From Tetrahymena thermophila SB210 (Eukaryota; Ciliophora; Oligohymenophorea; Hymenostomatida; Tetrahymenidae): DNA of 64,000 bases. Where the stretch lies: positions 124,001 through 188,000 of the forward strand of contig NW_002476302.1 of the NCBI RefSeq assembly GCF_000189635.1, written 5' to 3'. Shown in pieces: positions 1 to 14,072 of this stretch. The notes beneath the pieces are model-generated. The model searched no databases and was not told the origin of the DNA. It saw only the letters and a list, made by a program, of their open reading frames with translations. A program made the translations under genes and the position numbers. Every line of letters begins with the position of its first letter. Position 1 is the stretch's first letter.

Positions 1-244
1 AACAATTATTGAATATACTAAGCATATAAACCAAGTTTTTCATAAAAACGGACCTATTTTTTATAAGTATGAGTTTCAAACATTTTAATCCTACCTTCAA
101 ATATATATTGATACACCAAATAGCAATTTTCATATTATGATTACTTTGTTATAAGATCCAAGTTGCATCCTGTATTCAGGTAATTTAGAAAACTAAAAAT
201 TCATAACAACCTTAGCAATAAATGATATATATGCAAATGTTAAA

Positions 245-1157
245 ATGACAATTACCAGCAGAGATATATGTTAAGGAAGTGATTAAATGATGATTTCTCA
301 ATATTCTTCTAGATTTAACTAAAATTAAGAAAGAAATAATGATGATTAAGAAGAATAAATTTAAGAATATTAAAATAAATAAAACAATAGCTCAAATCGC
401 AAATAGTCAAAAGATAAAGTCTCAAAAATAGATTCAATAAATTCAAATATAAAAGTATCTTAGATAAATAAAGATTAAAAAACATTTGTTAGACACAGAA
501 GTATCCATGAATTTTTGATGAGGGCATAAAAAATAACCCAGCTTAGAATCTGCAACCTCAATTATAACTTAAAGGATGATGAACTATTTAAAATATTTTA
601 TCGCCAAATTGAGAATAGCTAACAAAATAAATCTTAGACAATTTTTCATAAAAAACCTTAAATTGAAGTTTATGCTATTATCAATGAAAAGGAGGTTATT
701 TGTAGAAGAAAAAGTATATCTTTAGATAAAAATATTTTCTTCACTTAAAATAATCAAAATACTTAAGAATGGACGATTCTCTAAAGTTATTTCAAACAAA
801 ACCTAGAATAAAACACAAATTTTATTGACTTTTATGTAAAAATAAACAATGTAGAAGAGGGTTCCTTTTATGTATATGATAAAAATAATTACTATTCAAT
901 CAAAAGTTCTCTACTATTAAAATGTAAATATATTATTATTTTTCTTTCCAAATTGTAACTATTTTTTAAATATAGAATAAGACGTCCTTAAAGAAGCAGG
1001 TATTTCTAGTAATGAAGAAGACAAAGATTTAATAATTAAAAATGTAAATAATCTTTTAAATTAAAAATATTGGTATGCCTTTACTATTGCAGGTAATAAT
1101 TCATTTATTGAAAGATCAAGGCTAACATCCTAACCATCAGTTTTAAATGATCTTTGA
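245..1157 (+). CDS. Unrecognised Q/N-rich protein, two exons
   Basis: Read with UAA/UAG as Gln. Exon 1 runs to 923, a GTAAAT..ATAG intron spans 924-975, and exon 2 runs 976-1157 and stops at TGA. Two in-frame ATGs are possible, at 245 and at 287; they give 286 or 272 residues, and I cannot decide between them because the frame is also open upstream. The first ~70 residues are rich in Gln, Asn and Ser. The rest looks globular and charged, with segments such as FVRHRSIHEFLM and IEVYAIINEKEVICRRKS. No signal peptide, membrane segment or family motif was seen. Intron phase closes exactly (1 + 2 bases), which supports the exon joint. Function is unknown. Confidence 0.6.
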
Positions 1158-2145
1158 ACCAAAAGAAAATTTAATTGTGGGTGTAGAAAAAATTTGAATG
1201 TTAAAAACTAATAAATAAAATAAATTTAAAATAAAAAAATATAAATCAATTTAGAATAAAACAAGCATCATTTTTGTTAGTATATTCTAAATATAGCTTA
1301 AATACAATTTAATGCTTGCCAATTAGCAGTGTTTATTAAATGAAATTAACAAAATAGAGTTCAAAATTTTATATTTAGAATAATTAATTATTCAATAATT
1401 CCTTATAATGTATTAAATAATTTTTTGATTTGTAAATAAAATATTATGTATAGATTTGTTTAAAAAAACTTAAATAATTATAAAATAAATATTTAAAATA
1501 TTTAGTTTTTATTTTATCATTTAAGGACTTTGTTTTTTTTTGTGTTTATAATAAATTTATCTGAATTTTTAAATGTTCGTTCTTACGGAAATGTATGAAA
1601 TACTCTTTTTAAATATCTTATTTATTTGTAGTAAGATTGTATTTTAAAGAGTATTTTGAAAAATTGTAAAAAATTTGCCCTATATTTATTTAAAAGTAAT
1701 TTTAATTAGCGAAACTTGAACTTCCTTAAATACTCATAAATCAATCTTTGAGAGTAAATTGTACTAATTTACCTTCTAGTAGAAATAAGATGAGTCATTA
1801 GAATCAAAAAGTTTAAAAACACTGACTTAACATAAAGAATGAATTTGTTTGAGTGACTCATTGATAAAAACCAATTTTAAAAATTAATCTTAAATTTTAT
1901 ATATCTCCAATAAAATAATCAGTTGAAATTAAGAGTTGAAAAGATACCCACCTTATTAAACAAGAAAGAATAAGAAAAACAATAATTATAGATATTATAA
2001 ATCAAATTAAAGAGAAACAATTATATTTATAACAACACAAAGAGTTAGCTAATATAGATAATCGATAGAGGCAATAAGTATCTTTAGTATTTAAGATCAT
2101 ACAGAAAATATACAAAAAGTTAGTAATATATCATCCATAATCATT
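1158..2145. other. Intergenic, no gene seen
   Basis: About 1 kb of very AT-rich DNA between two genes on the + strand. It is full of homopolymer runs and has no frame with protein-like composition. It should hold the 3' end of the upstream gene and the promoter of the MFSD12-like gene; no specific element is identifiable. Confidence 0.6.
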
Positions 2146-4312
2146 ATGGGAAGTAGAACACCTAAAAAAGAATTTGCATTTGAAGATGATGATGTTATCG
2201 AAAATAATAGCTATTCAATCAAATCTAAGCAGAATTATAAAAAGAAGTAGATAACACAGAAGACAACTAAATCCACTAATAGGGAATACAAAAATTGTGC
2301 TAAACTGAGTAAAATACCAGAGTAGTATGGAGAGGATTAAAGTTAAAGTAGTGCTGCAGAAAAATAAAGGGCAGCTAAAATGAAAGAATACATTTCTTCA
2401 CTTATTGATTAACCCTAATAATTGAGGTACGATAGCTTAAACACAATTTAAGAATGGGCATATTCTGTAGGGCATTTTATGAACGATTTAACTGCAGCAT
2501 GCTGGTTTAAGTAATACATTTTTAAAATAAATAAAATTCAAGTTTTGTCTTTTGTCTTTCATTTAAATTTGGAGCGTTTTTTTTAACGAATATATTTTTT
2601 TCTAAATAAGCAAATTTGATAATTAAAGAAAGTATTTTTTATTTGATTATTTAGTTTGCTTATTTATTAATTTGTTTATTTTAGATCTACTCTCAAATTA
2701 TTAAAAATTTCTGTAAAAAATAGTTATTTGCTCTACTGGCTCAAGTAAGTACTTTAATTTTAGTATGCTTCCTGGTCTATGCTTTCTGGATAAATTTTTG
2801 ATGCAATATCTACTCCACTTGTTGGATATTTGTCAGATAAAACAAATACAAGATTTGGAAAAAGAATGCCATGGTACATTATTGGAACTGTACTTGTTTT
2901 AATAGGATTTCTCCCAGTCTTTCATTGCTTTATTCCAGGAAAAATTTGGTTATCTTTAGATGATAATAACTCATTAAAAGCATTTTACTATATTTTTTTC
3001 CCCTCACTTTTTAATGTTGGATGGGCTGCAGTGTAAATATCCCATATGTCTCTTGTTCCAAGCTTGACAGTATCAAGAAAAAGAAGAGACTCTCTTAATA
3101 ATAAAAGGAATACTTTTACATTTATAGCTAATTTGATAGTTCTTATAAGTGCTCTTATATTATTCTAAACTGTACCAGATTCACTGATAGACTTTGAACT
3201 ATTAGGATGCATAGTGATTGCTATAGGTTGCTTGACTCAGTTATTCTTTATAGTGTGCATCAATGAAAAGAAGTTAACTTAAGAATGTGATAAATGCACA
3301 AATAACATCAAAAAAATATTATCATCAGCTTCCTTGGCACTTCCATAAAGAGAAACTCAAATATTTGATAGAGAACGTGGAAAAGTCATATCAGTTAATG
3401 AGTGCTTATCTTATGATGAAGATAATCCAGATCATGAAGAATAACACAAATCATGGAAGTAAGATTATATTTAAAAAGACCACAATTAATTAATTTTATT
3501 GTTTTGTATTAAATAGATAATGGCTTAAGGAAAGAGAATTTTACCACTACGCATTCGTTTATATGGGATGCAGATTATATTGTAACATCATCTCTACTAT
3601 GATTAATTTTTATCTTGTTTACGTTCTAAGAATTGCCACAGAAGAAGAAATATCTGACAGTACTCCTATGGAAATAGCACTTATTCCTCTCCTTTTATTT
3701 ATTTCCTCTGTTTTAATGTCTTCGACTCTAGACTAGTTGTATTAAAAAATCGGAAAAAGAAAAGTATTCTCTATTGGAGCCGTACTTATGATTGTTTCTA
3801 GCACATTTTTAACCTTTGTAGATGTAGAAACAGGTTATTTAATGTATCCAATTGCTATTTTGATAGGTTGCTCATAAGTTATGCTTCTAAACACAGGTAT
3901 TACCCTAATATCTGATGTTATAGGGCTTAAAGGCAAAAGTGGTGCATTTGTTTTTGGTGCATATTCCTTCATGGATAAAATTTCAACAGGTATCGCTTTA
4001 TTTTTCATAAGCGAAAGCCCTTACTTTAAGTCTGAATCCTTTATTAGGTGGGTTACTGTATTGGTTCCTCTTATTTCTGGACTTTTTGCCTGGTTATTAG
4101 TAATGACTGGAAGCATTAAAGATAATTTGTCAGAGACCTAAGAAAGCGAGGAATCTGATTCAGAAGATAGTCAATATATTATACCAAAAAAGAATCCACG
4201 CATATCCAGTTTGAGTGCAGATAACGAAGATGAAGAAAATGAAGATAGCTTTGAAAAAAATAAGAACTTCTAATAATTCATAGAAAATATAAAAAAAGAA
4301 TTTGCAAATTGA
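2146..4312 (+). CDS. MFSD12-like major facilitator transporter
   Basis: Three exons, 2146-2510, 2685-3458 and 3517-4312, phase-consistent, encode 644 residues. The product is a multi-pass membrane protein of the glycoside-pentoside-hexuronide:cation/MFSD12 branch of the major facilitator superfamily. The loop motif STPLVGYLSDKTNTRFGKRM at about residues 160-180, followed by PW, is the signature between helices 2 and 3. WLKEREFYHYAFVYMGCRLYCN after the second intron matches the conserved start of the second half of MFSD12 proteins. The N-terminus (~90 residues) is charged and Q-rich; the C-terminus (~60 residues) is acidic and cytosolic-looking. In mammals MFSD12 acts in lysosome/melanosome cysteine import; the substrate here is inferred only from the family. 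There are no in-frame TGA codons and no sign of decay. Confidence 0.85.
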
Positions 4313-5288
4313 AGTTATATGAAACTCAAAATCATAAAAACTGACCATAATTAAATATAAATAAACCTAATTAAAAATCTCAAAACAAATTTCAAATAAA
4401 ATTAAATTATTTTTAAATCAATAGTACTATTTATTTATGTGTATTACAATTAAAATTGTTGATTTGTTTATCATTTTACTAAAAAAATAGCTTAATTAAT
4501 TCTGAAACAAAACAAACTACAACTTAACTAACTGAATAATTATTTCAGTTTTCCATGCAAAAAGCTAATGTATTAAAAATAAATTTCTAAAATAATTTTA
4601 AATTAACTCATAATTATTTTCACTTTTATTATTATGATAATTCAACCATTAAGCAGCCTCTTTAATTTTTTTTGATGTAGTAATTATAATATGATATTGG
4701 TTACTCCTTATAAAATAAAATAGTTTATTATCTTTTTCAAATTATAACAGTATTAAAAAAAGCACCAAAAATTGTTTTTTCACTTTGTAATTAATAAATC
4801 ATTTAAATTTATGATAATTTATCATAAAAAAACTTATTTCTAACATAATTTTAAATCCATTCTTATTTTAATTTTTTTCTAACTGTGAAAATTTCATCAT
4901 CAGTCTTTTTAATCTTTCTACTATTTATTTTCTCAATAAAGTAATATATTAATCAATAAAGTAATATCAAACATTTGCTATTTAAATTATGTAATTGAGC
5001 CATAAATTTTTATTATTTTACTCATAAATTTATTTTGTATTATGAAAGTGTCTTGTAAAATTAAATTCAAAGAAAATATTTTTTCTCTTAATACTTTATT
5101 TTATAGTTTGATTACTATATAGCTGGTAAAATATATAATAAATATAAGAAATTTAAAGTGAGATCAATCATTATTACTAATTACATATTTAAAATTATCA
5201 ATTAAAAGTTGTTAAATAAAACATACAAAGCTCAACAAAATCTTTAAACTGAAAGTAGAAGAAATAATTCAGTCGAAGGTAAAAAATT
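4313..5288. other. Intergenic, no gene seen
   Basis: About 980 bp of AT-rich DNA between the transporter and the PAS membrane protein, both on +. No open frame with convincing composition and no repeat of note. Confidence 0.6.
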
Positions 5289-8200
5289 ATGAAAAATAAA
5301 AAATACAATAGCTAGTTTGATGAAAAAGAAAATTTTCACTCAGATGATAAGATAAGCAAAAATTATTTTAGGAATTTCATCCAATAGCTCAAGACAAATC
5401 TAATGGAAGCAAATTTTTATTTGGTTGAATAGCAGTCTGATGGTATGTATTCTTATGTTATTGGAGTAATTATTGAGATATGTTAGCTATATAACTTTGT
5501 TTTTGCTCCTTAACTCAAAGGCAGTTGGAAAAAATAATCTACTATAGATAGTGTAGCCAGTATCTTTTCTGCCTTTATGTTTACTCATTATTTCTCCAGC
5601 TAAAGCTTCTAACTATATATCATCATCTAATATGTAGCAATATTTGTCATTCTCATAGTTATTCTGAGCATGTCTTTAGTAATATTTGAAATTTAAAAAA
5701 GGAAATAAATTAATGGATGGAGCTTAAAATTTTTTAAATATGGATCTAAATTTTGCAGTTTATTTTATATTTCTATATAAGACTTATTTATCAGCATCTT
5801 TAGATGTTATTATCCACTTAACCAAACTGATAAATTTAACGTTTTGTTTCCTAATCAAATGTGCTATGATGGTATTTATTACCTTTACATTACAATGAAT
5901 ACGATTATATCTATTATATTTTTCCTTTTTGTAAGCTACATTACTCTTATACAGTTTGAGTGCAAGATTTTTTCTAACGATTCTGGTTCAAAAGTAGCAA
6001 ATAATTTTTTTTAAAAATGATTATTCATATTATTTATATTATTTAAAATTTAAGGTTTCAGGTAGAAGTAGTTTTTACTATTTATCATTCAAAACAGTAC
6101 TCATAATTCTATTTAACACTCTGCAACAGTAAAACTATTAAATTATCTTGATTGGAACAATGCTAATTGGATACTTTCTTCTTTTTTTCACTAATCCTCT
6201 CTGTATACAAGTTTACAGTCTAAATGTAAGTTGTTTAGAAATATACCATATTGTAAATTCTTAATTTTAATTAGGTAAGTAAATTAATTATTTCAGAGTA
6301 TTCATTGCTATTTTGGGGGACAGCTATGAGTTCACTTGCTATGGTTACTGAATCTTATTCGTTTGATGGAACACTTTAAATATGGATTATCGGCATACCT
6401 TTAATGTTAGGACTATCAATATATAAAAGTGACATAAAATACAACTATATTTTATTAGACACAAATAATTATGAATACCTTAATTAGGCGTTTGATCAAA
6501 TTTGCTACTTAATAAAACTTATTGGTAAAAATTCAAATTAAGAATGTTTTAATTTTTTTAAATTATTTTTTAACAGGGTTGTACAAGTAAGATAAAAATA
6601 TATTAATTCAGTTACACGGCTTTATAGAATATCACAAAAAAATCTGCAAATTTAATGATTGCCCTATTAAAAAAAAATCCAAAATAATTAAAAAAAAGCA
6701 TATGAACAAGACAATAAAATCATAAACATCAGAACTCGAATAGCTGACTTAAGTCATTGAATTAATTCAACATCTTTTCTATATCAGCTTACAAAAATTT
6801 CCAAATTCGCCGAAGCTTAGAATACTATTTGCCATATTTTTAATGGACATTGCTTAAAACAAATAACAATCTATGCAAGAATTAGTAAATTCAGAGTTAG
6901 AAAAACCATCCTTAGATGAATAGTTTACAATTTAGAGGCTTCAAATGTACCTAGAGAACCAAGCATAGAGTATCTCAAATAATCAAAACTCGCACTTCAG
7001 CATGAATCAAACTGATTTTATGATGGATATTTCATATTAAAATTAAATGAAAATTTTTAAAGATTTGATAGAAGCTTCAGCTAATAACTATACTGAGTTA
7101 TGGTTTTAACTTTTGGAAGATTAACCTGACTTATTAAAGGTAAAATTCAATCAATTATTGAGCAAAATTTCAACCAAATCAAATCATATTTCATACTCTT
7201 GTAGAAAAAATACAAAATTTAATTATTTTTGTTAACAATTATTTATAATTCATTTACAACCTGCATCTTTTTTCAACTTGATAATTATTTAAAATATTAC
7301 ATAATTTAAAGAACCAATAAACACTATCAACTGCTAAAGTTTATTTTATTGAAGATTATTGATAAAAATATAATTATTTCATATAATTCTCTTTTTAACT
7401 TAGAGTATGTATGAATGATACTCTAAAATTTATTTTTTAAAGATAAAGTAAATTGGGTTTAAAATAAATGACTTAAACATCATAATTGAAGAATAGTTTT
7501 AGAAAATGACTAAGGTTCCTTCTTTTAATTTTACTACACCATCTCTGCTCTTCGGTAAATATTTAATAGAATTAGTTGATGATAATTAAAGAGGAAAGTA
7601 AGTACTTTAGTAGGTGATGGGGTACTAATAAAAAGAATAAACTAATTTAAATGCTGCTGACCCATCATTAGAATAATCACCAACTATTATTATATCTGTA
7701 AAAAATAATTAAATAAATTATCTTTTTCTAATTTAATATATTTTTAAAAAGGCTGATGAGGATAATTTTGGAATAATAACAAATGTTAATACTAGCTGCT
7801 GTTGTTTTTTTGGATATCAAAAAGTAGAAATGATGAATAGAAATATCAAAAATTTTATGCCTCAGGTTTATTCTGATAGACACGATTAATTTATAAGAAA
7901 TTTCTTATAAACTCTTGAATCCCGAATTCTCAATGTAGAAAGGTAATTAATTAATTAATCAATTAAATAAATTTTTATGAGTCAAAAAACAAACAAAATT
8001 TTGAGCAATCTTTATAAAAAAAAGAGAAGTTATGATTAAGCAAAAGAATAATTATATAAAGAGTGCTAACATAATGGTGAAATATATTCCTTCCTTATCT
8101 ACTGGTATTTAATTTATTGGATAATATAATGTCAACAAAGTAATTTGCCATACTGCTTACATGATATTAGACACCGAATTCTATATTGAAAATATTACAA

Positions 8201-11200
8201 GCTCATGTATTAATATGATTCATCTGGACTAGAATAAACTGAAAAAAAGAAAGCATATTGATGAAATTATCCCTTGTTTTTAATCAGAATTTAAAAAATA
8301 TTTTTATAAAGGAGGCTGTGAGCAAAAAATTTCAATTTAAAATAGCTCAGATTAAGTTTTATTAAATATTTAGATTTAAGACATCAATTTAAAAAACTTA
8401 GGAAATTCTGGTTACATTGTAAAACTTCAAAACAAAAAGTAATTTAATATAAAATAATTACAAATTAATTGTTATTTATTTTCTTGTTAAATAAAATAAA
8501 TTTTTAGCAAAGCTTTAGAAGTTGAGTATAATACAAGTGAAGACTAAAAAGTTGATCAAAATATTAAGTCTTTTTTGAATCAATCAATTTTACATAACTC
8601 AGAATAAACTAAAAGTTAAAAGCAAGAATATTTTGTTCTCAAATATGATCCTACTTAAAAGCGTTTCATAGGTCAATTTTATGATTTAAATGCTTAAAAA
8701 AGTGGGAAATCACTTTTAAGTCCTTAAATAAGTAAATAAAAAGATTAAGCATCTAGGTTTTCTTTTTTTTCAGTATTGGCATAAGATGCATAGGAAAATG
8801 CATAATCTGATGCTTTTAATATGGGTAAATCTCAGTTTTCCAAACAACAAAGCACCCCACAAGTAAATATTTTGTTATCTAGTTTATTGATTTACAAAAA
8901 AAAAAATTTATCAAAGAAAATTTTATAAATATATTAAATTTTTTATATTTTATTTATAGGTTTAAGACCAAAAGTAATATGGAGAGGGTATTAAAACTCT
9001 TAGGCTTTGTGGGAAAAATATAGTAGATATTAATATTTTGAAAGAAGGAGAAGGAGATGAGTAAGAAGAAGAAGATAAAGAAATTTAGGGTATGAATGAA
9101 GAAGAAAATTAAAAAGAAGATGAGTTGAATTTTGAAAAAGGTGTAAAGCATTCTAATATATTCAAAAGCAGGGATATTTTTGTTAAGTTTATCAACAATT
9201 CTGATTTTTTGAATGTAAATTTATTTCCAATAATATATTTTTAGTTAATTCATATTTTTGTATTTTAATCACCAAAAAAAGCCTTCACTCATTTAAAGAT
9301 CGAATCTAACTATCTTACTCTTTTGTGCAATCTTTCTCTTGATTTTTATAATTAACTTTGTCATTAGTGGCTCAAGCATTTAACAATCAGAAAACTAGTA
9401 TACCGTTTTAGATAATATGAATAAATTCATAAGTGAAAGTCAGTATATTTTGAATTGCATGTTTGATCTTCAATTGTTGAACAGCAAAGTATATGATAGT
9501 AAAATAGTAAATTTTACTTAAACAACATAAAATCTGTAAGACTCTTTGAATAGACTGAATTATTATCACTAAAACTTTGATCTATCTTCATTGTAACTTG
9601 ATGCTTAATCATTAAACTATTTAAATAATCCTACAGTTCCTATTTTTAATCCCATTGGTATTAAAACTGATTTTTTCGATTTTTATTAAGCTTCTTCGCA
9701 GGTAAATATTATTAGAAAAATATCAAATATAATTTAATAATTAAAAAAATAAATAGTTTATATCAAAAATCAACCAGATCAACAGTTATTCCCTAGACTA
9801 GTTTAGCATTAATGACTTAAATATTTATTATATTCAGTATAATTTTTTGAACTCCTATTATATAATTTCTGACTAGATAAGTAAGAGCATTTCATCATAG
9901 ATATCTTCTTACTCGTAGCAATTAGGAGGTACACTTTTTTAAATGATAATAGTTGCTGGTGTTTTGCTATTTGTAAATTTAGCTTTTAATTTATAATAAA
10001 AAATAGAAAGAAATTTGTTATAATAATTTATTAGATTGAAATAATTGCAGTTATCTTTATCTATTTTAGCCTCTTACTCTTAATTAAGCAAATCCTTATC
10101 TTATTTTTAGAAATTCCTTTAGAAAAAATCTAATAGTTGCTTTTTAAAAGTAAAAAATTTGGTAATCAAATTTAATCTGGAGATGAAGAAAATATCTCAT
10201 CTAATGACTCTCTTTCTGCATTCAAAAAAGAGGATGACAAATCTTTTAGTATCACAAGAATTAGTAAAACTGGAAAAAAGTTAAGAAAGTTTAGATTAGA
10301 ATCAAAGCAATTTAAAGTTTTCTTTATTCCTTTCATCATCACAATTCTGATACTCATCACTTACTTCACAGCAACTTTTGCAATATATTAACCAACGATT
10401 AATTAATTATAGAATTTCTCAAATGTAAAAATTAATTAACTTAAAATTCTCATAAATATTTTAAATCACTAATTAATTTTATTTTTATAATATTTTTTTT
10501 TTAATTTATTTTTATTAAATTTAAATTTAGAATAATTTTTATAATTAATTAAATGCTTTTATGATTGTTTTATTAAATTTAAATAAAGTTTTTTAGTATT
10601 TTTTAGGAATAAAAATGATTTTATCATTTTAAATATTAAATTTTTTAATAAATTAAAGGAGTTCAACAGTACTTCGACTTTAGATCAAATATTTGGAATA
10701 TCAGCTAATGTAGCTTAAATAATGATAATGAACATAACTTTTTAGACTGTCAATTAAACATCTATAAAATTTTAAGAACAACAGATGTATGAATTATATT
10801 AATAAATAGGTGATATTTAGAGGTATCATATAGAAAATATGAATTTGCATAATTCTGCATATAATACTTACTTTTAAACAACTATGATGAGTGATAATGT
10901 AATTTTATTTATCTATTTATAAATCATTTAAAATCTATTATTTTTTTAATAGAGTTCAAATCCTTGTTTGCTTCTATCAACCACATTTTAGTCTAGCAAT
11001 TGTGATTCAATTGCAAATTCTACTATCACAAAAGGAATGATTTTATTACTTACCAGATAAATTGAAAGTATAAGAAATCTTTACTTATCTACTGAGTATA
11101 TATACGCAAGTATAACTGATACTTCAGAATAATAAATTCAACTAAATAATTTACTTAACTCAGATCAAGCAATTGAAGTTAAAACATTATAGTTCTAATA

Positions 11201-11501
11201 TATTAATTAAATTTTCTAATAATTAAGTGGATAAATGATAACTGAAATCAACAACAGTATATCATCCACAAATGCTTCTAACTTATTTGTAGTTATTTTA
11301 TGCATTATTTTCCTACTAATAAGTTTAATTATCATATGGATGCCATTAATGAGCAATATCTAAAGAGATATATCAAGAACTAGAAATTTAGTAATATTGA
11401 TACCTTTAAACGTTTCGAAAAAATGTAAATTTCTAAGGAATCTATTATCTTAATATGATGAAAAGTTAGGTAAAGTAACTTCGTAAAAAATTAAGAAATG
11501 A
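5289..11501 (+). CDS. Large multi-pass membrane protein with PAS domain (TmcB/TmcC-like)
   Basis: Fourteen exons give 1657 residues: 5289-5993, 6055-6225, 6275-6524, 6577-7139, 7443-7697, 7752-7942, 8025-8438, 8508-8862, 8960-9214, 9282-9701, 9757-9972, 10035-10424, 10659-10898, 10953-11501. All junction phases close. Exons 1-3 encode several hydrophobic helices. Exon 4 holds the conserved block FPNSPKLRILFAIFLMDIAQ seen in ciliate and Dictyostelium 'tiny macrocysts B/C' proteins. Exons 5-7 carry a PAS domain (~645-760) with NVNTSCCCFFGY and VEREVMIKQKNNYIKSANI. An acidic linker follows in exon 9, then more membrane helices in exons 10-14 around a Q-rich extracellular-type region. By family it is probably a sensory/signalling membrane protein; the ligand is unknown. 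Two acceptors are unusual (A-run then AG at 8024 and 9281). Confidence 0.85.
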
Positions 11502-12096
11502 AGTGAACAGAAAGTTGTCTTATCAACAAAAAATACTAATCAATAAATATTTTAGTTGTTAAAAAGTTAAAATAAGTATTAAAAAAATTTTATTTATTTA
11601 TTTTTTTAATAAGTAAATTTAGAAATATAAACAAATTTTAATTTAATTTAAATATTTTTTTATTTGTATTTTATTGTAAGCTATTGAATGATATAAATAA
11701 TATTAAATAAATAAACTCACCCTCTCCTCTCTTTTTACATTTATTTAAATTAATTATTAAATTCAATATCAAAAACTCTTTTAATTTAATGATTAAATTA
11801 AAATTAATAATATTTTTTAAATTTAAAAATGAAGAAATAATAATTAAAAAAAAGATTTATTTATTGAAAGATTGCAATTTTTTACTAAATACTTTAAGTA
11901 AAACAAATACTTAAAGCATATAAATAAATAATAAGTACATAGATTAATTTTTATATTGCTTCTATTTTATTTTATGTCTGTTTTTATTAAGTTTGTTTGG
12001 TATTTTAAAAAGATTAATTAGTTTTTAAATATTTTTTTAATAATTTTTGTAAGCTGTTTATTTATTTATTAATCGGATAATTCAATGAAAATTTTA
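11502..12096. other. Convergent intergenic region
   Basis: The 3' ends of the PAS protein (+) and the STIMATE-like gene (-) face each other here. The DNA is AT-rich, with a short C/T-rich tract near 11717-11740. No gene was seen. Confidence 0.6.
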
Positions 12097-13470
12097 TCAG
12101 ATAGCATCACTATTTTCTATATCATACGATGCATTTTATTAGTATTTCTTTGTCTGGCTGTTGTTATCCTCAAAACTACATTATGTATTTCTAAATTAAT
12201 TCTAAACTTAATTTAGCTCTACTAAACCATCTAAATCTTCAGGGGCAAACATTTCAACCATTAAAAACTCTTTGTCAGTTTAAGAGAATTCGTGCTTTTT
12301 CAAAAAATTATCTTAAACCCAAAACTATTATTTATTTATTAATACAATTTAGTTAAAATTTAGCTCAATATAAATTAACGTTTTACTTATAATCCATTCA
12401 TAACTACAGGAATAATTGCCATGACTATTATTAACTCCAAGTATATATTTGTGATACTAATTTTTAAAATTGATAATGCATTAAAACTATTATTCGATCA
12501 GAATAATTAATTATAATTTGTTAAATAAATACCCTTAGAAAAGAAATCCAGCTATTTATAGCAAGACATTTTATAATCCCATTTAGATGAAATAGAGGAC
12601 TGATTTTGACTATTTAAAAAAAAATAATTATCTTTTTATTTACTTTCTAAAATAATGTGATACCATAATAACTATAACATTCCAAATTAATAACTGCATT
12701 AGCCAAATTCCAATATTAACTTAAATTATAGGTCTTAGGAGATTTGTATTTAATTTTTCTTTATCAACATTTTTTCCAGCTTTTTGATGTTATTCTTAAA
12801 TGCTAATTGCTTGATCTGGTGTTATGATATTAAAATAGTTGCCACTCTTAAATTTCTATTAAAACAAATAAGAATTAGTTTTCGTTCTATAAAATAGCTT
12901 GTCTAATTCAAAATTAATATAATTGTTAAACATATTTTTGTTAATTACCTCATATTTTGTTGATGTAAGTAATTTCTCAAATTAATGAAGAATTAAATAA
13001 CACAAAAACACTCCTACAGTTGTATCAAAAATTACTGTTATAAAATACCTAATTTTCATTATAATTCAATATTTTTAAATCGTATTCCTTTTAAATAATT
13101 AACTACCAGTGACAAGGATCTACATCATCATTTCCACTGCTTAGAATTATTGATAAAAATAAATTCAGCAAATGAGCTACGAATGCTGATGCTAGTTATT
13201 TGCTAGTATCCTATTTTATAGTTATTTTATAATTAAATTAATAAGTAAGATTCAATATTATCTTTACCAAAATCCAAATTTTCCATTATCTTTTTGGCTT
13301 TTCTTTGTATCTTTTAACTTAATTTTGTTGTTAAAAAACAAACATGTGATTTACTGATTTTGAATAAGAGCAATTAAATTACCTATTAATACTAAAAATG
13401 AGAGAAATCCTAGAAGAGCTTGTACAAAAAAGCTAAAAGGCCCAACTAAGTCGCAACTTTCTTATGGCAT
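12097..13470 (-). CDS. STIMATE/TMEM110 family membrane protein
   Basis: Eight exons on the minus strand: 13470-13383, 13317-13268, 13210-13107, 13048-12949, 12855-12664, 12609-12533, 12486-12387, 12324-12097. They give 312 residues with all phases closed. Family landmarks appear in order: an N-terminal Cys-Asp followed by FFVQALLGFLSF; KRYKEKPKRQWKIW; DTSKQLASAFVAHLLNLFLS; DPCHWYFITVIFDTTVGVFL; then the C-terminal VMNGLQFWVQDNFLKK. These match the store-operated calcium entry regulator STIMATE (TMEM110) and its fungal/protist relatives, which are ER or vacuolar multi-pass proteins. About five hydrophobic helices are visible. The C-terminal ~70 residues are acidic and Q-rich. Whether it acts in calcium entry in a ciliate is inference; family membership is clear from the motif order. 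Confidence 0.88.
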
Positions 13471-14072
13471 ATTTCTTTCTTATAATTTTACTATGATATT
13501 TCTTTTATATTGTTGAAATTTAAAAAATATGCGAAATAATTGATATTAAATTATCAAAAAAATTGTTTGATGAACTAAAACTTGTAAATTATTTATTCGA
13601 TATTTTTTCTATTTTTTTAATTTTTCTGAATATCTATAACAATTTAAAAACCCCAGTTATTCGGTAATCACCAAAATTCGTTTAGTCTAATTTCTTTTAA
13701 GTCAATTTTAAAAGTTGTTTAAATTTTTTAATGTTTCTAGCTCAATAATCTGATAATATAATCTGATAATTATTTTATTTTTTTCATGAATTTACTAAAG
13801 CACGTCACTTTTTTCTATTCATTAAATAACCAATTTTTAGTTTTTTTTTATTTTTAGATAAATCCTACTACCAAAATTTAAAGAAATTTCTTTTTTCTAT
13901 AAAAAATGTTTAAAAAATATTTAAAAAATAAATTTTGTCAGTTTTTTCAATTATTAGACTGGATTTAAAAACATAAAAATTATATTAACATGTAAAAAAA
14001 GATAATAAAATATTTTTGATAATTTAGTTATAAATATAAATAACAATTAAATATATATTAACATATCATATA
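13471..14072. other. Intergenic, no gene seen
   Basis: 600 bp upstream of the STIMATE-like start and downstream of the methyltransferase stop, both minus-strand genes. AT-rich, no protein-like frame. Confidence 0.6.

Noticed and set aside
2745-2763. GTAAGT...TTTTAG looking like a 19-bp intron in the MFSD12-like gene
   Set aside because: Its removal would shift the frame. Reading through keeps one frame into the transporter motif.
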